Shown here one piece after another: positions 7,829-19,426 of a stretch of 58,432 nt of DNA; positions within the stretch are counted from its first letter, which is position 1; every line of letters starts with the position of its first letter. Under the pieces are notes generated by a model, which saw only the letters and a list, made by a program, of their open reading frames with translations, had not been told where the DNA came from and searched no databases. The stretch is from Rhodothermales bacterium. GTDB taxonomy: Bacteria; Bacteroidota; Rhodothermia; Rhodothermales; Bin80. The stretch is from contig JAJECV010000104.1 of NCBI GenBank assembly GCA_022821875.1, forward strand, positions 1 to 58,432, written 5' to 3'. A program made the position numbers and the translations under genes.

Positions 7829-10780
7829 ATGAACTCGTCGTCTGCCAAATCTAAATCATCGTCTGCCGCTTTCCACAAGGGCCTTAAGATTGAACGTGTT
7901 TTCTCCACGGAGGGAATGAACGCGCTGGATTCAACCGAGTGGGAGAAGCGGGATGCCGCAATCAAGAATCCCCAGGGAGAGTCCGTATTTGAGCAGAGAG
8001 ATGTGGAATTCCCGAAAGACTGGAGTGCTCTGGCGACGAATGTGGTTGCGTCAAAGTACTTCTACGGAGATCTGGCCAAGACCCATATGGAGCCGGATGA
8101 GGGAGGACGTGAGCATTCCCTGCGCCAGTTGATCTACCGCGTGACGCGGACCATTGCGGACTGGGGATACAAGCAGGACTATTTTTCCAGCCGGGAGGAT
8201 GCAGACCGGTTCCATGATGAATTGACCTGGCTGTGTGTGCATCAGTATGGTGCCTTCAATTCACCGGTGTGGTTCAATGTCGGTCTGCATGACCGCTATG
8301 GCGTAAGAGACTCTGGAGGCCGGACGATCTGGGGCTGGGATGCAAAAAAGCAGGGGATTGTGGATGTTGATCCTTATGAGTATCCCCAGGGATCAGCCTG
8401 TTTCATCATCTCTGTGGAGGACTCCATTGACGACATATGGCAGTTAATGTCCGAGAGTGCACGGCTGTTCAAGTTTGGATCCGGTGTCGGGGCAGACTGG
8501 TCGACGCTTCGGTCCACACATGAAAAATTATCGGGGGGGGGCGTACCAAGCGGACCAGTGAGTTTTATGCGCGTGCAGGATGCAACCGGCGGAACCATCA
8601 AGAGCGGAGGGAAAACACGCCGGGCTGCAATTATGCAGACACTGAAGATCTGGCATCCTGATGTGGAGGAATTTATCAATTCAAAGAAAGAAGAAGAGAA
8701 AAAAGCCTGGGCATTGATTGAACAGGGGTACGATGGATCCTTCAACGGCCCGGCCTATGGCTCGGTGGCATTCCAGAATGTGAACCAGTCGGTGCGGCTG
8801 AATGACGAATTTATGAATGCGGTAGAAACGGGGACTCCGTTTGCACTTTGCAAAGTGACCACCGGAGAGGTAGTCCGACAGGTGGATGCCAATATGCTTC
8901 TGGATCAGATCTCCCAGGGAACCTACATCTGTGGTGATCCAGGGGTGCAATACGAAGATATCATCCAGAAATGGCACACCTGCAGTGTCACCGGCCCCAT
9001 CAATTCCAGCAATCCCTGTTCAGAGTACATGTTTCTGGATAATTCCGCGTGTAATCTGGCCAGCCTGAACCTGCGCAAGTTCCAGAAAGAGGATGGATCG
9101 TTTGATGTAGAGCGCTTCCGGGCCGCGGTTCGAATCTACATTACCGCAATGGAGATCATTGTGGATAACGCAGGGTATCCGAGTGAAAGCATTGCCAAAA
9201 ACAGCCATCTGTTCCGCCCACTGGGACTCGGCTTTGCCAACCTGGGTGCACTCCTGATGGCGATGGGCCTTCCCTATGACAGCAATCAGGGCCGTGCAGT
9301 TGCGGGTGCCGTTATGGCCATTGAACATGCAGAAGCATACGCCCGGAGTGCAGAGATCGCAGCCAATCCCAAGATTGGTCCCTTTGCCGGCTATGAAGAG
9401 AATCGTGAGAGCATGCTCAATGTCATGCGAATGCACCGTGATGCTGCGAGTGAAATTGATGAAAGCTGCCCGGAATATCTGTTACATGCTGCGGAAGAGT
9501 CGCTAAACCGAATGGTATCACTCGGCGAGCGCTATGGATACCGCAACTCACAGGTTACCGTGCTTGCTCCGACTGGAACGATTGCCTTTATGATGGACTG
9601 TGATACCACCGGGATTGAGCCGGATATTGCGCTCGTAAAGTATAAGTTACTGGCTGGGAAGGGAGACGGTACGCTCAAAATTGTCAACCGTACCGTACCC
9701 GAAGCGCTCACCCGTTTAGGATACCGTGAAGAGCAGATTGAGAAAATACTGGCGTACATCAATGAACATGATACAATTGAGGGAGCGCCCGACCTCAAAG
9801 AAGAAGACCTCCCCGTCTTTGATTGTGCATTCAAGCCTTTTAACGGGACGCGCAGCGTACACTTCATGGGACATATCCGTATGATGGCTGCCTGTCAGCC
9901 CTTTGTATCGGGTGCGATCTCCAAGACCGTAAATATGCCCGAAGATGTTACCTCAGAAGAAATCGGAGAGGCCTATGTGGAAGGCTGGCGCCTGGGATTG
10001 AAAGCCCTGGCCATCTACCGTGAAAACTCCAAGCGCAGTCAGCCTCTGTCCACCTCCGAGGGAGGGAACACAAAGAATGCTGTATCGGGAGACGGACTGC
10101 CGACGGAAGCCGAAATCGTTCTACCACAGGTCGCCCGCAAATCTGTACGTAAGCGTCTGCCGGATGAGCGAAATTCCTACACACACAAATTTAGCGTCGG
10201 AGGACACGAGGGATACCTGCATATAGGACTCTATCCAGATACAGGGCAGCCAGGTGAAATCTTTATCACGATGGCAAAAGAGGGCTCAACGATATCGGGA
10301 CTGATGGATGCTTTTGCCACGAGTATCTCCATCGCCTTGCAGTACGGAGTGCCACTGGAAGATCTATGCTCTAAGTTCAGTTACATGCGCTTTGAACCGA
10401 GCGGATACACGAACAACCAAAGGATTCCAACGGCCTTGTCTATCATGGACTACATCTTCCAGTACCTCTCGCTCAGGTTTTTGAATGCATCGGTCATGGC
10501 GGAAGATCTGAAGGATGCCGTTCAGGATATGGAGGCAGAGGCGCAGGTACGTTGGGACATAGCCGAAATAAAGGAAATCCCGTCGCAGTCCGAGCCAGTA
10601 CCCGTGAACGCTCCTCAGATGGCGGAGGCAGTTGGAGAGATGGAAACCGTGAAGATTGAGAATGGCACGTATCAGAATCAGGACGATGCACCGATTTGTT
10701 CGGACTGCGGAGCGATCACAGTACGCAGCGGTGCCTGCTATGCCTGCTTGCAATGCGGAAGTTCCAGTGGGTGTGGGTAA
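7829..10780 (+). CDS. nrdJ: Vitamin B12-dependent ribonucleoside-diphosphate reductase (class II)
   Basis: This 983-residue enzyme makes deoxyribonucleotides using adenosylcobalamin as radical source, so it works with or without oxygen. It has the class II signatures 'FGSGVGADWSTLR', 'GGTIKSGGKTRRAAIM', 'NPCSEYMFLDNSACNLASLN' and 'LAPTGTIAFMMDCDTTGIEP'. A TSCPD-type domain follows ('HEGYLHIGLYPDTGQPGE', 'GLMDAFATSISIALQYG'). The C-terminus is a zinc-ribbon-like tail with 'CSDCG' and 'CYACLQCG' that ends in 'SSGCG', matching the redox-active Cys tail of NrdJ enzymes. No nrdAB genes are nearby and no small subunit is needed. Length and domain order are normal for this family. Confidence 0.95.
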   Translation: MNSSSAKSKSSSAAFHKGLKIERVFSTEGMNALDSTEWEKRDAAIKNPQGESVFEQRDVEFPKDWSALATNVVASKYFYGDLAKTHMEPDEGGREHSLRQLIYRVTRTIADWGYKQDYFSSREDADRFHDELTWLCVHQYGAFNSPVWFNVGLHDRYGVRDSGGRTIWGWDAKKQGIVDVDPYEYPQGSACFIISVEDSIDDIWQLMSESARLFKFGSGVGADWSTLRSTHEKLSGGGVPSGPVSFMRVQDATGGTIKSGGKTRRAAIMQTLKIWHPDVEEFINSKKEEEKKAWALIEQGYDGSFNGPAYGSVAFQNVNQSVRLNDEFMNAVETGTPFALCKVTTGEVVRQVDANMLLDQISQGTYICGDPGVQYEDIIQKWHTCSVTGPINSSNPCSEYMFLDNSACNLASLNLRKFQKEDGSFDVERFRAAVRIYITAMEIIVDNAGYPSESIAKNSHLFRPLGLGFANLGALLMAMGLPYDSNQGRAVAGAVMAIEHAEAYARSAEIAANPKIGPFAGYEENRESMLNVMRMHRDAASEIDESCPEYLLHAAEESLNRMVSLGERYGYRNSQVTVLAPTGTIAFMMDCDTTGIEPDIALVKYKLLAGKGDGTLKIVNRTVPEALTRLGYREEQIEKILAYINEHDTIEGAPDLKEEDLPVFDCAFKPFNGTRSVHFMGHIRMMAACQPFVSGAISKTVNMPEDVTSEEIGEAYVEGWRLGLKALAIYRENSKRSQPLSTSEGGNTKNAVSGDGLPTEAEIVLPQVARKSVRKRLPDERNSYTHKFSVGGHEGYLHIGLYPDTGQPGEIFITMAKEGSTISGLMDAFATSISIALQYGVPLEDLCSKFSYMRFEPSGYTNNQRIPTALSIMDYIFQYLSLRFLNASVMAEDLKDAVQDMEAEAQVRWDIAEIKEIPSQSEPVPVNAPQMAEAVGEMETVKIENGTYQNQDDAPICSDCGAITVRSGACYACLQCGSSSGCG

Positions 10781-10969
10781 ACAGAATAACCCTCTGCACA
10801 CATGAATTAGAGAGTTTATGTGCTTGTTCAGGCGGGCTTGCCAGGGTGTGTACCGCCATTTAAGTAATGAATGCCTTGGTGCAGCATCCGTGAGTTGGAC
10901 ACGCCGTAGCAAATGCTGTAGTAATGGGCGGTCAGACAAGCGAAAAATGTACAATATGATGGCGGTGTC

Positions 10970-11791
10970 ATGCACCAACTCAAACGTCTCACTCCCAAAA
11001 CAAACGGCGAAGCACTAGACCAGTACTTCACTAAGTTCAAAGTCGTACAACGCTGCCTTAACGAGTTAAGGGATCTGTCCGATTATGATCTCGTGATAGA
11101 GCCGTCTGCGGGGAGCGGTGCGTTTCTGAACGCAATCGAGCATAAAAACAAGGTCGGTCTGGACATAGATCCGCAGCACAAGGCCGTTGTGCTGGCGGAC
11201 TGGTTTGAATATGATGTACCCGACAGGTACAATCGTGTACTGGTTGTAGGCAATCCGCCATACGGCCGGTACCATAAGTTGTCATCTGCTTTTATTCAGC
11301 GGGCGATGTCATTTGAGAATGTTCAGACGATTGGCTTCATACTCCCGAATGTCTACCGGAAGCACACGCGGCAGCGTATCATCCCGACGCACTGGCGTAT
11401 TGTGTCAATTACAGACCTAGGCCGAGACTGCTTCACACTTGATGGCAAAGACTACCATGTACCCACTAGTTTTTTTGTACTGGATCAGTCAGAGGGGCCG
11501 GATTTACGAGTGCAGCATCCGCTGAACGTCACAGGCACCAGAGATTTTGACTTTGCAACATCGAGAGATTTTGACTTATTCGTATTTGGTGCCTCACCGA
11601 AGCGGGTAATCACGGATCCGGCACCGAATAACCGAGGACATTATCTGAAAGCCAAAATCCCTTTGCCGACGCTGATAGAGCGAATTAAGAGGGTGGACTG
11701 GAATGGGAATTCCTGTGCGAATGGAGGCGTATACTGGCTGACCAAGTACGAATTTGCAGAGCAATACGACAGGTACTATGCGTCACGCTGA
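10970..11791 (+). CDS. Adenine-specific N6 DNA methyltransferase, orphan type
   Basis: A 273-residue SAM-dependent methyltransferase. The SAM-binding motif I is 'IEPSAGSGAFLNAI' (about 43-56), motif II is 'VGLDIDP' (62-68), and the catalytic motif IV is N95-P-P-Y-G99. The order (SAM motif before NPPY) is that of gamma-type N6-adenine methyltransferases. It is compact, without a large target-recognition domain, as seen in phage-borne or solitary methyltransferases. No restriction enzyme of matching type abuts it, though the type III system begins about 470 bases downstream on the same strand. It may protect DNA from another nuclease or be a phage remnant; an RNA substrate is possible but less likely. 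Confidence 0.8.
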   Translation: MHQLKRLTPKTNGEALDQYFTKFKVVQRCLNELRDLSDYDLVIEPSAGSGAFLNAIEHKNKVGLDIDPQHKAVVLADWFEYDVPDRYNRVLVVGNPPYGRYHKLSSAFIQRAMSFENVQTIGFILPNVYRKHTRQRIIPTHWRIVSITDLGRDCFTLDGKDYHVPTSFFVLDQSEGPDLRVQHPLNVTGTRDFDFATSRDFDLFVFGASPKRVITDPAPNNRGHYLKAKIPLPTLIERIKRVDWNGNSCANGGVYWLTKYEFAEQYDRYYASR

Positions 11792-12258
11792 ATTAGATCG
11801 GTCTATACGGTTCGTGCCTGCCGAACCTGAAAGTTTCCGCCTGGCTACCCCAAATATGCACAGGACAGGAACGCGGTTCACAGACTTCGCCCAGAAAGCA
11901 ATGGAGAGAGCTATTTTTACCGCATTCCCCGCGTGGTCATTCCGCGGTACGGCCGAACTACTTCAGCAAAAACAAACCCGTGAATATCATGAGCCTGCAC
12001 ACTGAACGATGCCCCGGATCAACCAAAGAATTGAAGATGAAAAAGTCCCCGATTTGCGAAGAGGATGCACCATATTCTATATCTTGTCAACCGATACATT
12101 CCTCGCCCACTGACATGATATCTCAAACGGAAAGAGTGGAACTGATCTCGAAGGTTGAAATTTCTGGCTTAACCGCTGTGATGCGGACTTTCCTGCATGA
12201 CCATCAAATAACCTGTATAAATTAGTTGCCTTTCCATGAGACGTACTTTGCTGAACCG
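11792..12258 (+). other. Gap between orphan methyltransferase and type III system
   Basis: About 470 bases with two short open frames (11754-12005 and 11980-12225) that overlap real genes or each other and resemble nothing I know. They could be remnants of a small gene. The mod promoter should lie here; no convincing TAnnTTTG element was found. Confidence 0.35.
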
Positions 12259-15200
12259 ATGAACCAGAAATACGAAAAACTGAAGACCCTGCTCAAGGAA
12301 CTCTTCCAGCTTGACCAGCCCGATCTTGACTTCGGGCTCTACCGGATCATGCACGCAAAAAGTGCTGAGGTATCGCAGTTTCTTGACAATGATCTGCTAT
12401 CCCAGATAAAGGCAGTGTTCGGGAGGCACAGGGGCGCTGACAAAAAATATCTGGAAAAACACATGTCTGAATTAATCACCGGTGTTAAGTTAGCCGGGAT
12501 GAATCCAGATGACTCGCCCAGGATTGCGGATATAAAAATACTGCTCGAAGCAGCCGTAGACTTCGACGCACTGGAAAGCGATGTCTACGATCACCTTTAC
12601 CGGTTCTTTAAGCGCTATTACTCCGATGGCGACTTTCTTGCCAAGAGAGTTTATAAACCGGGGGTCTATGCCATTCCTTACGAGGGCGAGGAGATCGCGC
12701 TCCACTGGGCGAATAAGGATCAGTACTACATCAAGACCTGTGAGTATTTGCGTGACTATGTGTTCCGGTTGAAACCGGAAGACGAAATAAATCCGATGCG
12801 CGTCCACTTTCGGCTTGTGGATGGCACCGAGGGGGAGCATGCCAATGTTAAAGCCGCCAACGGAAAGAACCGTGTGTTCATTCTGGTGGAACCAGGAGAA
12901 TCGGGGCATGACTTCATTGCCGAGGAGAATGATGACAAACAGAATTCCGAACTCGTCATCAACTTTAATTACCGTCCGGCCACACTCAGCGACTGGCCTG
13001 CGAAGAGACACAGTGCAAAGAGAAAGCCTCCTACTCAAACGGACCTCATTGATCTCGCTGTTAAGCGGATTCTGGATGTGACCAACTTATCGCCGTGGAT
13101 TGCGGAACTGAGCACACCGCATGTAATGGCAAATGGAGAAAAGGCGGACTACTGTCGGCTGGAAGCACATCTCCGGCGATATACCGCTCGGAACACTTTT
13201 GACTTTTTCATTCACAAAGATCTTGGTACCTTCCTCCGCCGTGAACTGGACTTCTACATTAAAAACGAGGTCCTTCACCTTGATGATGTAGAAAATGAGT
13301 CCATCCTTCGCGTTGAGAAGTACCTCCATAAATTCAAAATTATCCGCGTGATTGCCGGAAAGATTATTGACTTTCTGGTTCAGATTGAGGAGTTCCAGAA
13401 AAAACTGTGGCTAAAGAGGAAGTTTATCATTGAAACGCATTATTGCATCACTGCAGGCTGTATTCCGGAAAAATTTTACCCTGAGATCGTTGCAAATGAG
13501 GCGCAGAGGGAGGAGTGGATTACGCTCTATTCAATTGACCGGATTAATGGTGACCTAGTCACTCCCGGGTACAGCGGCAGGCTTTCGTCCGAATTTTTAC
13601 ATGGGCATCCAACACTGGTGGTGGATACACGGCATTTTGATTCGAACTTCATTGAACGAATACTTGAATCGATGGATGATATTGATGAAATTACCGATGG
13701 AGTACTTTTCCATGGAGATAATTTTCAATCGTTAACGGCTATGCAGAACCGCTATCGCGGCCTTGTTGACTGCATTTATATTGATCCCCCCTACAACACT
13801 GGCGAATCGGAAATCTCATACAAAAATTCGTATCTCCGATCATCTTGGTTAACATTAATGGCGAGCCGACTCGCATTGACACCAAGCTTGTTGAAGACTG
13901 ATCCCGTTCTATTCATAGCTATTGATGACTTCGAAATGGTCAACCTAGCTAAACTTATTGACACCGAATACCCCTCGCTTCGGCGGGAGACCATCATTAT
14001 CAACCACCATCCTCAGGGTGGTAAAGCAAAGACATTAGCGCACACTCACGAGTATATGATCGTTTGCGTACCGTCATCATCAGATCGAACACTTGTCGGA
14101 AGAATAATCAAAAACGGAGTTGAACATCGTCCATTCAAGCGAAGTGGAACGGCAGAAAGCAATTTTCGCTACGCTCGCCCGAACAGTTTCTTTGCTATTC
14201 TGATTGATCTCCAAAGCAAACAGATAATGGGGATTGAGTGCCCACCAGCAAGAGATGCCATCTACCCGACGAGGCCAACCAAAGAAGGATGGATCAGAGT
14301 CTATCCGATTGGGGCAAACGGAGAAGAAAGAGTTTGGCGTCGTGCTTATGAGTCTTGCCTCGAATTGATAGCCCGCAAAAAGTTAATCTGTACTAATAAG
14401 TCTACGATTTATCAATTGATTGAAGCAGAGGAACGCAAGTCAGCCCTGTTCAGCAACTGGGTAGATCCCCGCTTCAATGCTGGGACTTTTGGTGCAAACC
14501 TATTACGAAATATCATCGGTGAGCAAAATCCTTTTTCTTATCCGAAATCAGTACATACGGTCGAAGACTCTATCTTCGCGGCTGATCTTGGCAAACACCC
14601 CTGTATCCTTGACTATTTTGCAGGATCCGGTACTACCGGCCATGCTGTCATCAACCTCAATCGAGAAGACGGTGGCCGGCGTAAATTCATCCTTGTGGAA
14701 ATGGGGGATTACTTCGACACGGTTTTGCTTCCACGCCTCAAGAAGATTACGTTTACGCCAGATTGGAAAGATGGTAAGCCTGCACGTCTTGCCAATCCAG
14801 AAGAAGCAGAGCGCAGCCCGCGTATCATCAAGGTGGTACGCCTTGAATCCTATGAGGACACACTAAACAATCTGGTCACCCAACGGTCCGAAACCCAGCA
14901 GTCAGTCCTTGATGCTCCCAAAGCACAAGGAATGGATGGCTTCAAAGAGCAATATATCCTGCGCTATATGCTGGATATGGAGACACGTAATAGCCAGTCA
15001 CTCCTGAATATTCAGGCCCTTACCGATCCAACTTCTTATCAACTCAAAGTCAAGCGACCTGGATCGGATGAAAGTCGCAGAGTTAATGTCGATCTGATCG
15101 AGACCTTTAACTGGCTGATTGGTCTCAAAGTTGGACAAATCTCTGCCCCCCGGTCGTTTACGGTCTCGTTCAGGCGAGACACTGAAAAACGCCTTTGTCT

Positions 15201-15504
15201 GGAAGGCGAACTCAAGCAGGATGCGGGCGGGCCCTACTGGTTCCGCACCTTGACCGGCACCACGCTAGACGGACGTAAAGCACTTGTTATCTGGCGGAAA
15301 CTGACCGGTGACCACGAAAAAGATAATCTGGTTCTTGACGAGTGGTTCACCGCAGGCTATTTAAACACAGACTGTGAATTCGACACGATCTGGGTCAACG
15401 GTGGAAATAATTTAGAAAACATCAAGTCGCCCGGTGATCTGTGGAAGGTGCGGCTCATCGAAGATGATTTTCACCGTCTGATGTTTAACACGGAGGGGCA
15501 GTAA
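12259..15504 (+). CDS. mod: Type III-like restriction-modification methyltransferase (Mod), large form
   Basis: From the ATG at 12259 the product has 1081 residues. The catalytic motif D509-P-P-Y-N-T-G lies before the SAM motif '[10 protein letters not shown]' (from about 787), the beta-class order of type III Mod enzymes that methylate adenine. The region between them is the probable target-recognition domain. Most type III Mod proteins are about 550-700 residues; this one has a roughly 450-residue extension before the catalytic core, with a helical charged start, plus a long C-terminal region. The frame is also open from a TTG at 12226, but the ATG gives a cleaner start. Its stop overlaps the res start (TAATG), so the two are translationally coupled. 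Confidence 0.88.
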   Translation: MNQKYEKLKTLLKELFQLDQPDLDFGLYRIMHAKSAEVSQFLDNDLLSQIKAVFGRHRGADKKYLEKHMSELITGVKLAGMNPDDSPRIADIKILLEAAVDFDALESDVYDHLYRFFKRYYSDGDFLAKRVYKPGVYAIPYEGEEIALHWANKDQYYIKTCEYLRDYVFRLKPEDEINPMRVHFRLVDGTEGEHANVKAANGKNRVFILVEPGESGHDFIAEENDDKQNSELVINFNYRPATLSDWPAKRHSAKRKPPTQTDLIDLAVKRILDVTNLSPWIAELSTPHVMANGEKADYCRLEAHLRRYTARNTFDFFIHKDLGTFLRRELDFYIKNEVLHLDDVENESILRVEKYLHKFKIIRVIAGKIIDFLVQIEEFQKKLWLKRKFIIETHYCITAGCIPEKFYPEIVANEAQREEWITLYSIDRINGDLVTPGYSGRLSSEFLHGHPTLVVDTRHFDSNFIERILESMDDIDEITDGVLFHGDNFQSLTAMQNRYRGLVDCIYIDPPYNTGESEISYKNSYLRSSWLTLMASRLALTPSLLKTDPVLFIAIDDFEMVNLAKLIDTEYPSLRRETIIINHHPQGGKAKTLAHTHEYMIVCVPSSSDRTLVGRIIKNGVEHRPFKRSGTAESNFRYARPNSFFAILIDLQSKQIMGIECPPARDAIYPTRPTKEGWIRVYPIGANGEERVWRRAYESCLELIARKKLICTNKSTIYQLIEAEERKSALFSNWVDPRFNAGTFGANLLRNIIGEQNPFSYPKSVHTVEDSIFAADLGKHPCILDYFAGSGTTGHAVINLNREDGGRRKFILVEMGDYFDTVLLPRLKKITFTPDWKDGKPARLANPEEAERSPRIIKVVRLESYEDTLNNLVTQRSETQQSVLDAPKAQGMDGFKEQYILRYMLDMETRNSQSLLNIQALTDPTSYQLKVKRPGSDESRRVNVDLIETFNWLIGLKVGQISAPRSFTVSFRRDTEKRLCLEGELKQDAGGPYWFRTLTGTTLDGRKALVIWRKLTGDHEKDNLVLDEWFTAGYLNTDCEFDTIWVNGGNNLENIKSPGDLWKVRLIEDDFHRLMFNTEGQ

Positions 15505-18500
15505 TGGCAAGAAGGCACCGATACATCCGCAAAAAACCTCAGATGCCGTTTGGCAGCAAACTGGTGCTCAATCAATGGCTCCTATCGCTGTTTAAGGCAA
15601 AACAGTTTGATGACCTGACGGCTCCCTTCAGGAGCGGGGCACACGATGGGCTGGACGAAAACAACATCCATCATATCCACCATGCTCTGAAAGGAATATT
15701 TATCAACCCAAACCAACTCCCTGAAGAACTTCTGCTGGAGTACGACCAGAATATTGTAAAGCATACGCAGCGTCTGAACGAGCGGCGGATTACCCGCGGG
15801 GAGGCACCAATCATCTGGAAATACTTTCAGTATCTCAGCCTGCTTTTTTGTGAGATCTATCTTGACCGATACTTTCGAGATCCAAAATCTCTCCTTATGG
15901 AATTGAATCGGCAAGTGCAAATTTACAATAGGGGAGCCCCGGATTCAGATCAGATTTCGGACTTTGATGCATCCGTGGAAGCATGGCCCCAACTCAATAA
16001 ACTTGCCTTTTGGATGGCGACCGGCAGTGGTAAGACACTTCTGATGCATATCAATATTCTGCAATACTGGGATGCCATGTCCCGACACGGCAGGCTGCAT
16101 AAACTGAACCGGATTCTACTCCTGACACCCAATGAAGGGCTCTCAAAACAGCACCTCCGTGAATTTGACCGGGCAGGCATTGATGCGGAGTTATTCGATA
16201 AGAAAGGGCGAGGGGTATTCAGCGGCTTATCCGTTGAGATCCTGGAAGTGACCCGGCTGCGTGACGAAATGGGAGATAAGACCGTTGCCGTCGAAGCATT
16301 TGAAGGAAATAATCTGGTGCTTGTGGATGAAGGGCACCGCGGGACCAGTTCCGGCAAAGGAGGGACATGGATGGGCTACCGTAATGCCCTGTGCGAGAGA
16401 GGCTTCTCGTTCGAGTATTCGGCAACCTTCGGTCAAGCAATCAAGGGAAACCCAGACCTTACGGATTTGTACGCGAAGAGCGTATTGTTTGACTACTCAT
16501 ACCGCTATTTCTATGCCGATGGATACGGCAAGGATTATCAGATTCTCAACCTTGACCGGCACACACACCATGATCACCTGGAGTTATATCTTGTGGCATG
16601 CCTGCTCACCTTTTTTCAGCAGCAGCGCCTGTTCAAGGAACAGGAAGAGCCTTTGCGTCCATTCAAGATTGAAAACCCTCTTTGGATCTTTGTCGGGGGG
16701 CGCGTAACCGCAACCTTAGCCAAACGGGATGCATCAGATATTATTGAGATCCTGCGGTTCCTGGACAGTTACGTAATGAATCGTGCAAAAAGCGTTCAGC
16801 ATATAGACAGGGTGCTGAGTGAGGGGTTAATTGCCTGGGATGGTACGAATCTTTTCTCCGGCCGCTTTCCATATCTCAATACCCGGGGACTCTCGTCCGA
16901 TCAGATCTATGATGAGACACTCAGTACAATTTTTAACGCACCCGGCGGGGGACAAATGTATATTGAGAATCTCAAGGGAGTGAGCGGCGAAGTCGCTCTG
17001 AGACTAGGTATAGAAAACGAAGCCTTCGGGCTAATCAATGTAGGCGACGATGCCAAGCTTGTTCGGCTTTGTGCAGAGGAAGGACTTCATACAGGAGAAA
17101 AAGAGTTTGCAGAATCATTCTTTCATAAACTGAATCAGCCGCATTCAAAGATCAATATTCTGATCGGCTCCAAGAAATTCACCGAAGGCTGGAACAGCTG
17201 GCGGGTTTCAACCATGGGGCTGATGAATGTGGGCAAAGGAGAAGGTGCACAGATTATTCAGTTATTCGGCCGGGGAGTACGACTCAAAGGTTGTAATATG
17301 AGTCTCATGCGCAGCAGTAAGGCACAACTTCCAGAGGGACTCAAGCCTCCTGAACACATCAGCCTGCTGGAGACCCTCGGCGTTTTTGGTATTCAGGCAG
17401 ACTATATGATACAGTTCCGGAATTTTCTCGTTGAGGAGGGACTTCCCATTAATAATGACCCTATCGAGTTCCTGTTACCTGTAATCAAAAATCTTGGAAA
17501 ACAGCCACTGAAGACGATTCGCATCAAAACGGAAATTAATGGTGTGAGTACGGAGCTGGAGGATGCATTCCGCATTTTGGCCCCCGTTCCAACTGTATCA
17601 GCACCAGACCCCGTCAGCGATCCTGATACCATTTATCTCCAGAAGCATAAGGTAAATCTCAACTGGTATCCGAAGATTCGTGCGATGAAGTCCGATGAAC
17701 TCAAGGGGGGAGATCGCAATGTTGTACCGAATGAAACTCATTTTCAGCCGGGTCATGTAGCCTTCATGGACTGCAACCGTCTTTACTTTGAACTTGAGCG
17801 CTTCAAGGCAGAGCGAGGCTGGTACAAATTGAATATCCCGCGACCTGTCATTGAGAAACTGCTTGCTGATCAGAGCTGGTACTGCCTTCAGATACCTGAA
17901 GAGGAAATGATCGGGGATTCCTACGAAAAGGTGCAAATATGGGAGGAGATTGCACTGGCTTTGCTAAAGAAGTATACCGAACGCTACTATACCTTCCGCA
18001 AGCGCATGTGGGAACTCCCCCACCTTGAGTATAGCACCGTGAGCGGTGACGATCCAAATCTCCTCGGTTTGAAAGAATCAGCAGACGAAGGGTATTATCG
18101 GATACTGATTGATCAGTCAGAGATAGAAATTGTCGAAAAATTAGAAGAACTCAAAGCGGCGATTGAAAAGGGAGAGATGAAACCCTGGGCTTTTCAAGGC
18201 ATCAAAGTACTTTGGTTTGGATGTCACCTCTATCAGCCCCTGCTTAGCCTGGATTCCACGGTCGTTCAGATTAGTCCTGCCCCGCTTAACAAAAGCGAGC
18301 GGGATTTTGTGGAAGATCTCAAGGCATTCCATGATGAGAATGAGACCTTCTTTAAGACCCGTGAATTGTACCTGCTGCGAAATCTCAGCCGCGGCCGCGG
18401 GGTCGGCTTCTTTGAAGCGGGCAATTTTCACCCTGACTTCATCCTGTGGCTCTTGGAGGACGGTCAGCAAAAGGTTATCTTTGTAGATCCCAAGGGAATC

Positions 18501-18737
18501 CGCAATCTCGGACCGAACGATCCCAAAATCCAGTTCTTTGAGACCATTAAGGAAATTGAAGACCGTCTGAGTGATCCGTCTGTCTCCCTCCACTCCTTTA
18601 TCGTGTCAAATACTCCTTCGGCCAAGATGCGCGAAATATGGAATATGAAGAAAAGTGAAATGGAAAAACGGAACGTACTCTTCCAGCGAGAAGACAAAGA
18701 TGTCTACATTGGAAAAATCCTGAATCCAACGGGATGA
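15504..18737 (+). CDS. res: Type III-like restriction enzyme subunit (Res), superfamily 2 helicase-nuclease
   Basis: A 1077-residue protein with helicase motif I 'WMATGSGKT' (Lys177), motif II 'LVDEGHRGT' (DEGH in place of DEAH), and motif VI '[11 protein letters not shown]'. A C-terminal PD-(D/E)XK-type nuclease is suggested by '[14 protein letters not shown]' followed by 'VIFVDPKG' near residues 975-995. In type III systems Res and Mod form a complex, ATP hydrolysis drives communication between two head-to-head sites, and cutting occurs at a fixed distance. A strong GGAGGGG ribosome site lies at 15492-15498, inside the end of mod, before the overlapping ATG at 15504. Both subunits look intact. 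Confidence 0.88.
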   Translation: MARRHRYIRKKPQMPFGSKLVLNQWLLSLFKAKQFDDLTAPFRSGAHDGLDENNIHHIHHALKGIFINPNQLPEELLLEYDQNIVKHTQRLNERRITRGEAPIIWKYFQYLSLLFCEIYLDRYFRDPKSLLMELNRQVQIYNRGAPDSDQISDFDASVEAWPQLNKLAFWMATGSGKTLLMHINILQYWDAMSRHGRLHKLNRILLLTPNEGLSKQHLREFDRAGIDAELFDKKGRGVFSGLSVEILEVTRLRDEMGDKTVAVEAFEGNNLVLVDEGHRGTSSGKGGTWMGYRNALCERGFSFEYSATFGQAIKGNPDLTDLYAKSVLFDYSYRYFYADGYGKDYQILNLDRHTHHDHLELYLVACLLTFFQQQRLFKEQEEPLRPFKIENPLWIFVGGRVTATLAKRDASDIIEILRFLDSYVMNRAKSVQHIDRVLSEGLIAWDGTNLFSGRFPYLNTRGLSSDQIYDETLSTIFNAPGGGQMYIENLKGVSGEVALRLGIENEAFGLINVGDDAKLVRLCAEEGLHTGEKEFAESFFHKLNQPHSKINILIGSKKFTEGWNSWRVSTMGLMNVGKGEGAQIIQLFGRGVRLKGCNMSLMRSSKAQLPEGLKPPEHISLLETLGVFGIQADYMIQFRNFLVEEGLPINNDPIEFLLPVIKNLGKQPLKTIRIKTEINGVSTELEDAFRILAPVPTVSAPDPVSDPDTIYLQKHKVNLNWYPKIRAMKSDELKGGDRNVVPNETHFQPGHVAFMDCNRLYFELERFKAERGWYKLNIPRPVIEKLLADQSWYCLQIPEEEMIGDSYEKVQIWEEIALALLKKYTERYYTFRKRMWELPHLEYSTVSGDDPNLLGLKESADEGYYRILIDQSEIEIVEKLEELKAAIEKGEMKPWAFQGIKVLWFGCHLYQPLLSLDSTVVQISPAPLNKSERDFVEDLKAFHDENETFFKTRELYLLRNLSRGRGVGFFEAGNFHPDFILWLLEDGQQKVIFVDPKGIRNLGPNDPKIQFFETIKEIEDRLSDPSVSLHSFIVSNTPSAKMREIWNMKKSEMEKRNVLFQREDKDVYIGKILNPTG

Positions 18738-18861
18738 AATGAGATTGGTTATGTTCCTGCTAATTTCCCATGCTCGGGTATCTGCCTCTAACACTGGACA
18801 TTTTTTTTCTGATTATCTCGGCAGGTTCATCTGAATACGCACATGTCAGATCAACAAGCAC

Positions 18862-18926
18862 CTTGTTGCCCGTACGTCCCTCTGATTGGAAACTTTTAAG
18901 TGGCCGCCTGAAATAAAGTTACTGTC
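18862..18926. repeat. 65-bp dispersed repeat, copy A (possible insertion-sequence end)
   Basis: This segment shares about 65 bases with 45796-45860, with roughly eight differences and one gap. Both copies contain CTGATTGGAAACTTTTA, then GTGGCCGCCT and AATAAAGTTA. The pattern resembles the repeated ends of IS21-family elements, but no transposase is present, so that family is only a suggestion. Copy A lies just after the type III res gene, between it and the convergent dtd gene. Confidence 0.6.
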
Positions 18927-18937
18927 ATTGACAACCC

Positions 18938-19426
18938 CTACCGAATCTCTGTTTGAGAGACTTGAGAATTTTGAGTCTTTTCCGGGCTGCGTTCAATCCA
19001 GATCGTGACCGGCCCGTCATTGACCAGAGAAACCTGCATTGAGGCACCGAAACTGCCACTGGCAACCGGATGTCCAAGTTCTTTGGAGAGGCGATACTTC
19101 ACATACTCATACAGAGGTTCGGCAACCGCAGGGCGAGCCGCTTCTGTAAAGGAGGGCCGGTGTCCTTTTCTGGCATTGCCATAGAGGGTGAATTGCGATA
19201 CAAGAAGAATGTCTGCACCAAGGTCACGAACCGATACATTCATCTGCCCCGCATCATCCGGGAAAATGCGCAGGCGTACACACTTGCGTACCAGCCAGTC
19301 TGCTTCCCGTTGACCATCCTGTGAATGAATTCCCAGAAAGATGAGCAGGCCCCGGCCAATACTGCCAACCGCAACATCATCTACGGTGACCGAGGCTTTC
19401 TGAACACGTTGCACAAGAGCAATCAT
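18938..19426 (-). CDS. dtd: D-aminoacyl-tRNA deacylase
   Basis: A 162-residue protein with the two DTD signatures: '[17 protein letters not shown]' (the SQFTL active-site strand) and '[10 protein letters not shown]' (the NxGPVT motif). The enzyme removes D-amino acids, and Gly from tRNA-Ala, that were wrongly attached to tRNA. It begins '[17 protein letters not shown]', as the family does. A C-terminal tail of about 15 polar residues is extra. Its ATG overlaps the rdgB stop (ATGA), so it is the second gene of a two-gene unit whose common theme is removing incorrect building blocks. Confidence 0.94.
   Translation of the reverse strand: MIALVQRVQKASVTVDDVAVGSIGRGLLIFLGIHSQDGQREADWLVRKCVRLRIFPDDAGQMNVSVRDLGADILLVSQFTLYGNARKGHRPSFTEAARPAVAEPLYEYVKYRLSKELGHPVASGSFGASMQVSLVNDGPVTIWIERSPEKTQNSQVSQTEIR

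Noticed and set aside
7569-7854. Short open frames in the nrdJ leader
   Set aside because: AT-rich, overlapping in two frames and without protein-like composition; one runs into nrdJ in another frame.
11754-12225. Two short overlapping frames (83 and 81 codons) between the orphan methyltransferase and mod
   Set aside because: They overlap each other or the methyltransferase end, show no family similarity and have no ribosome site; described only as part of the gap.
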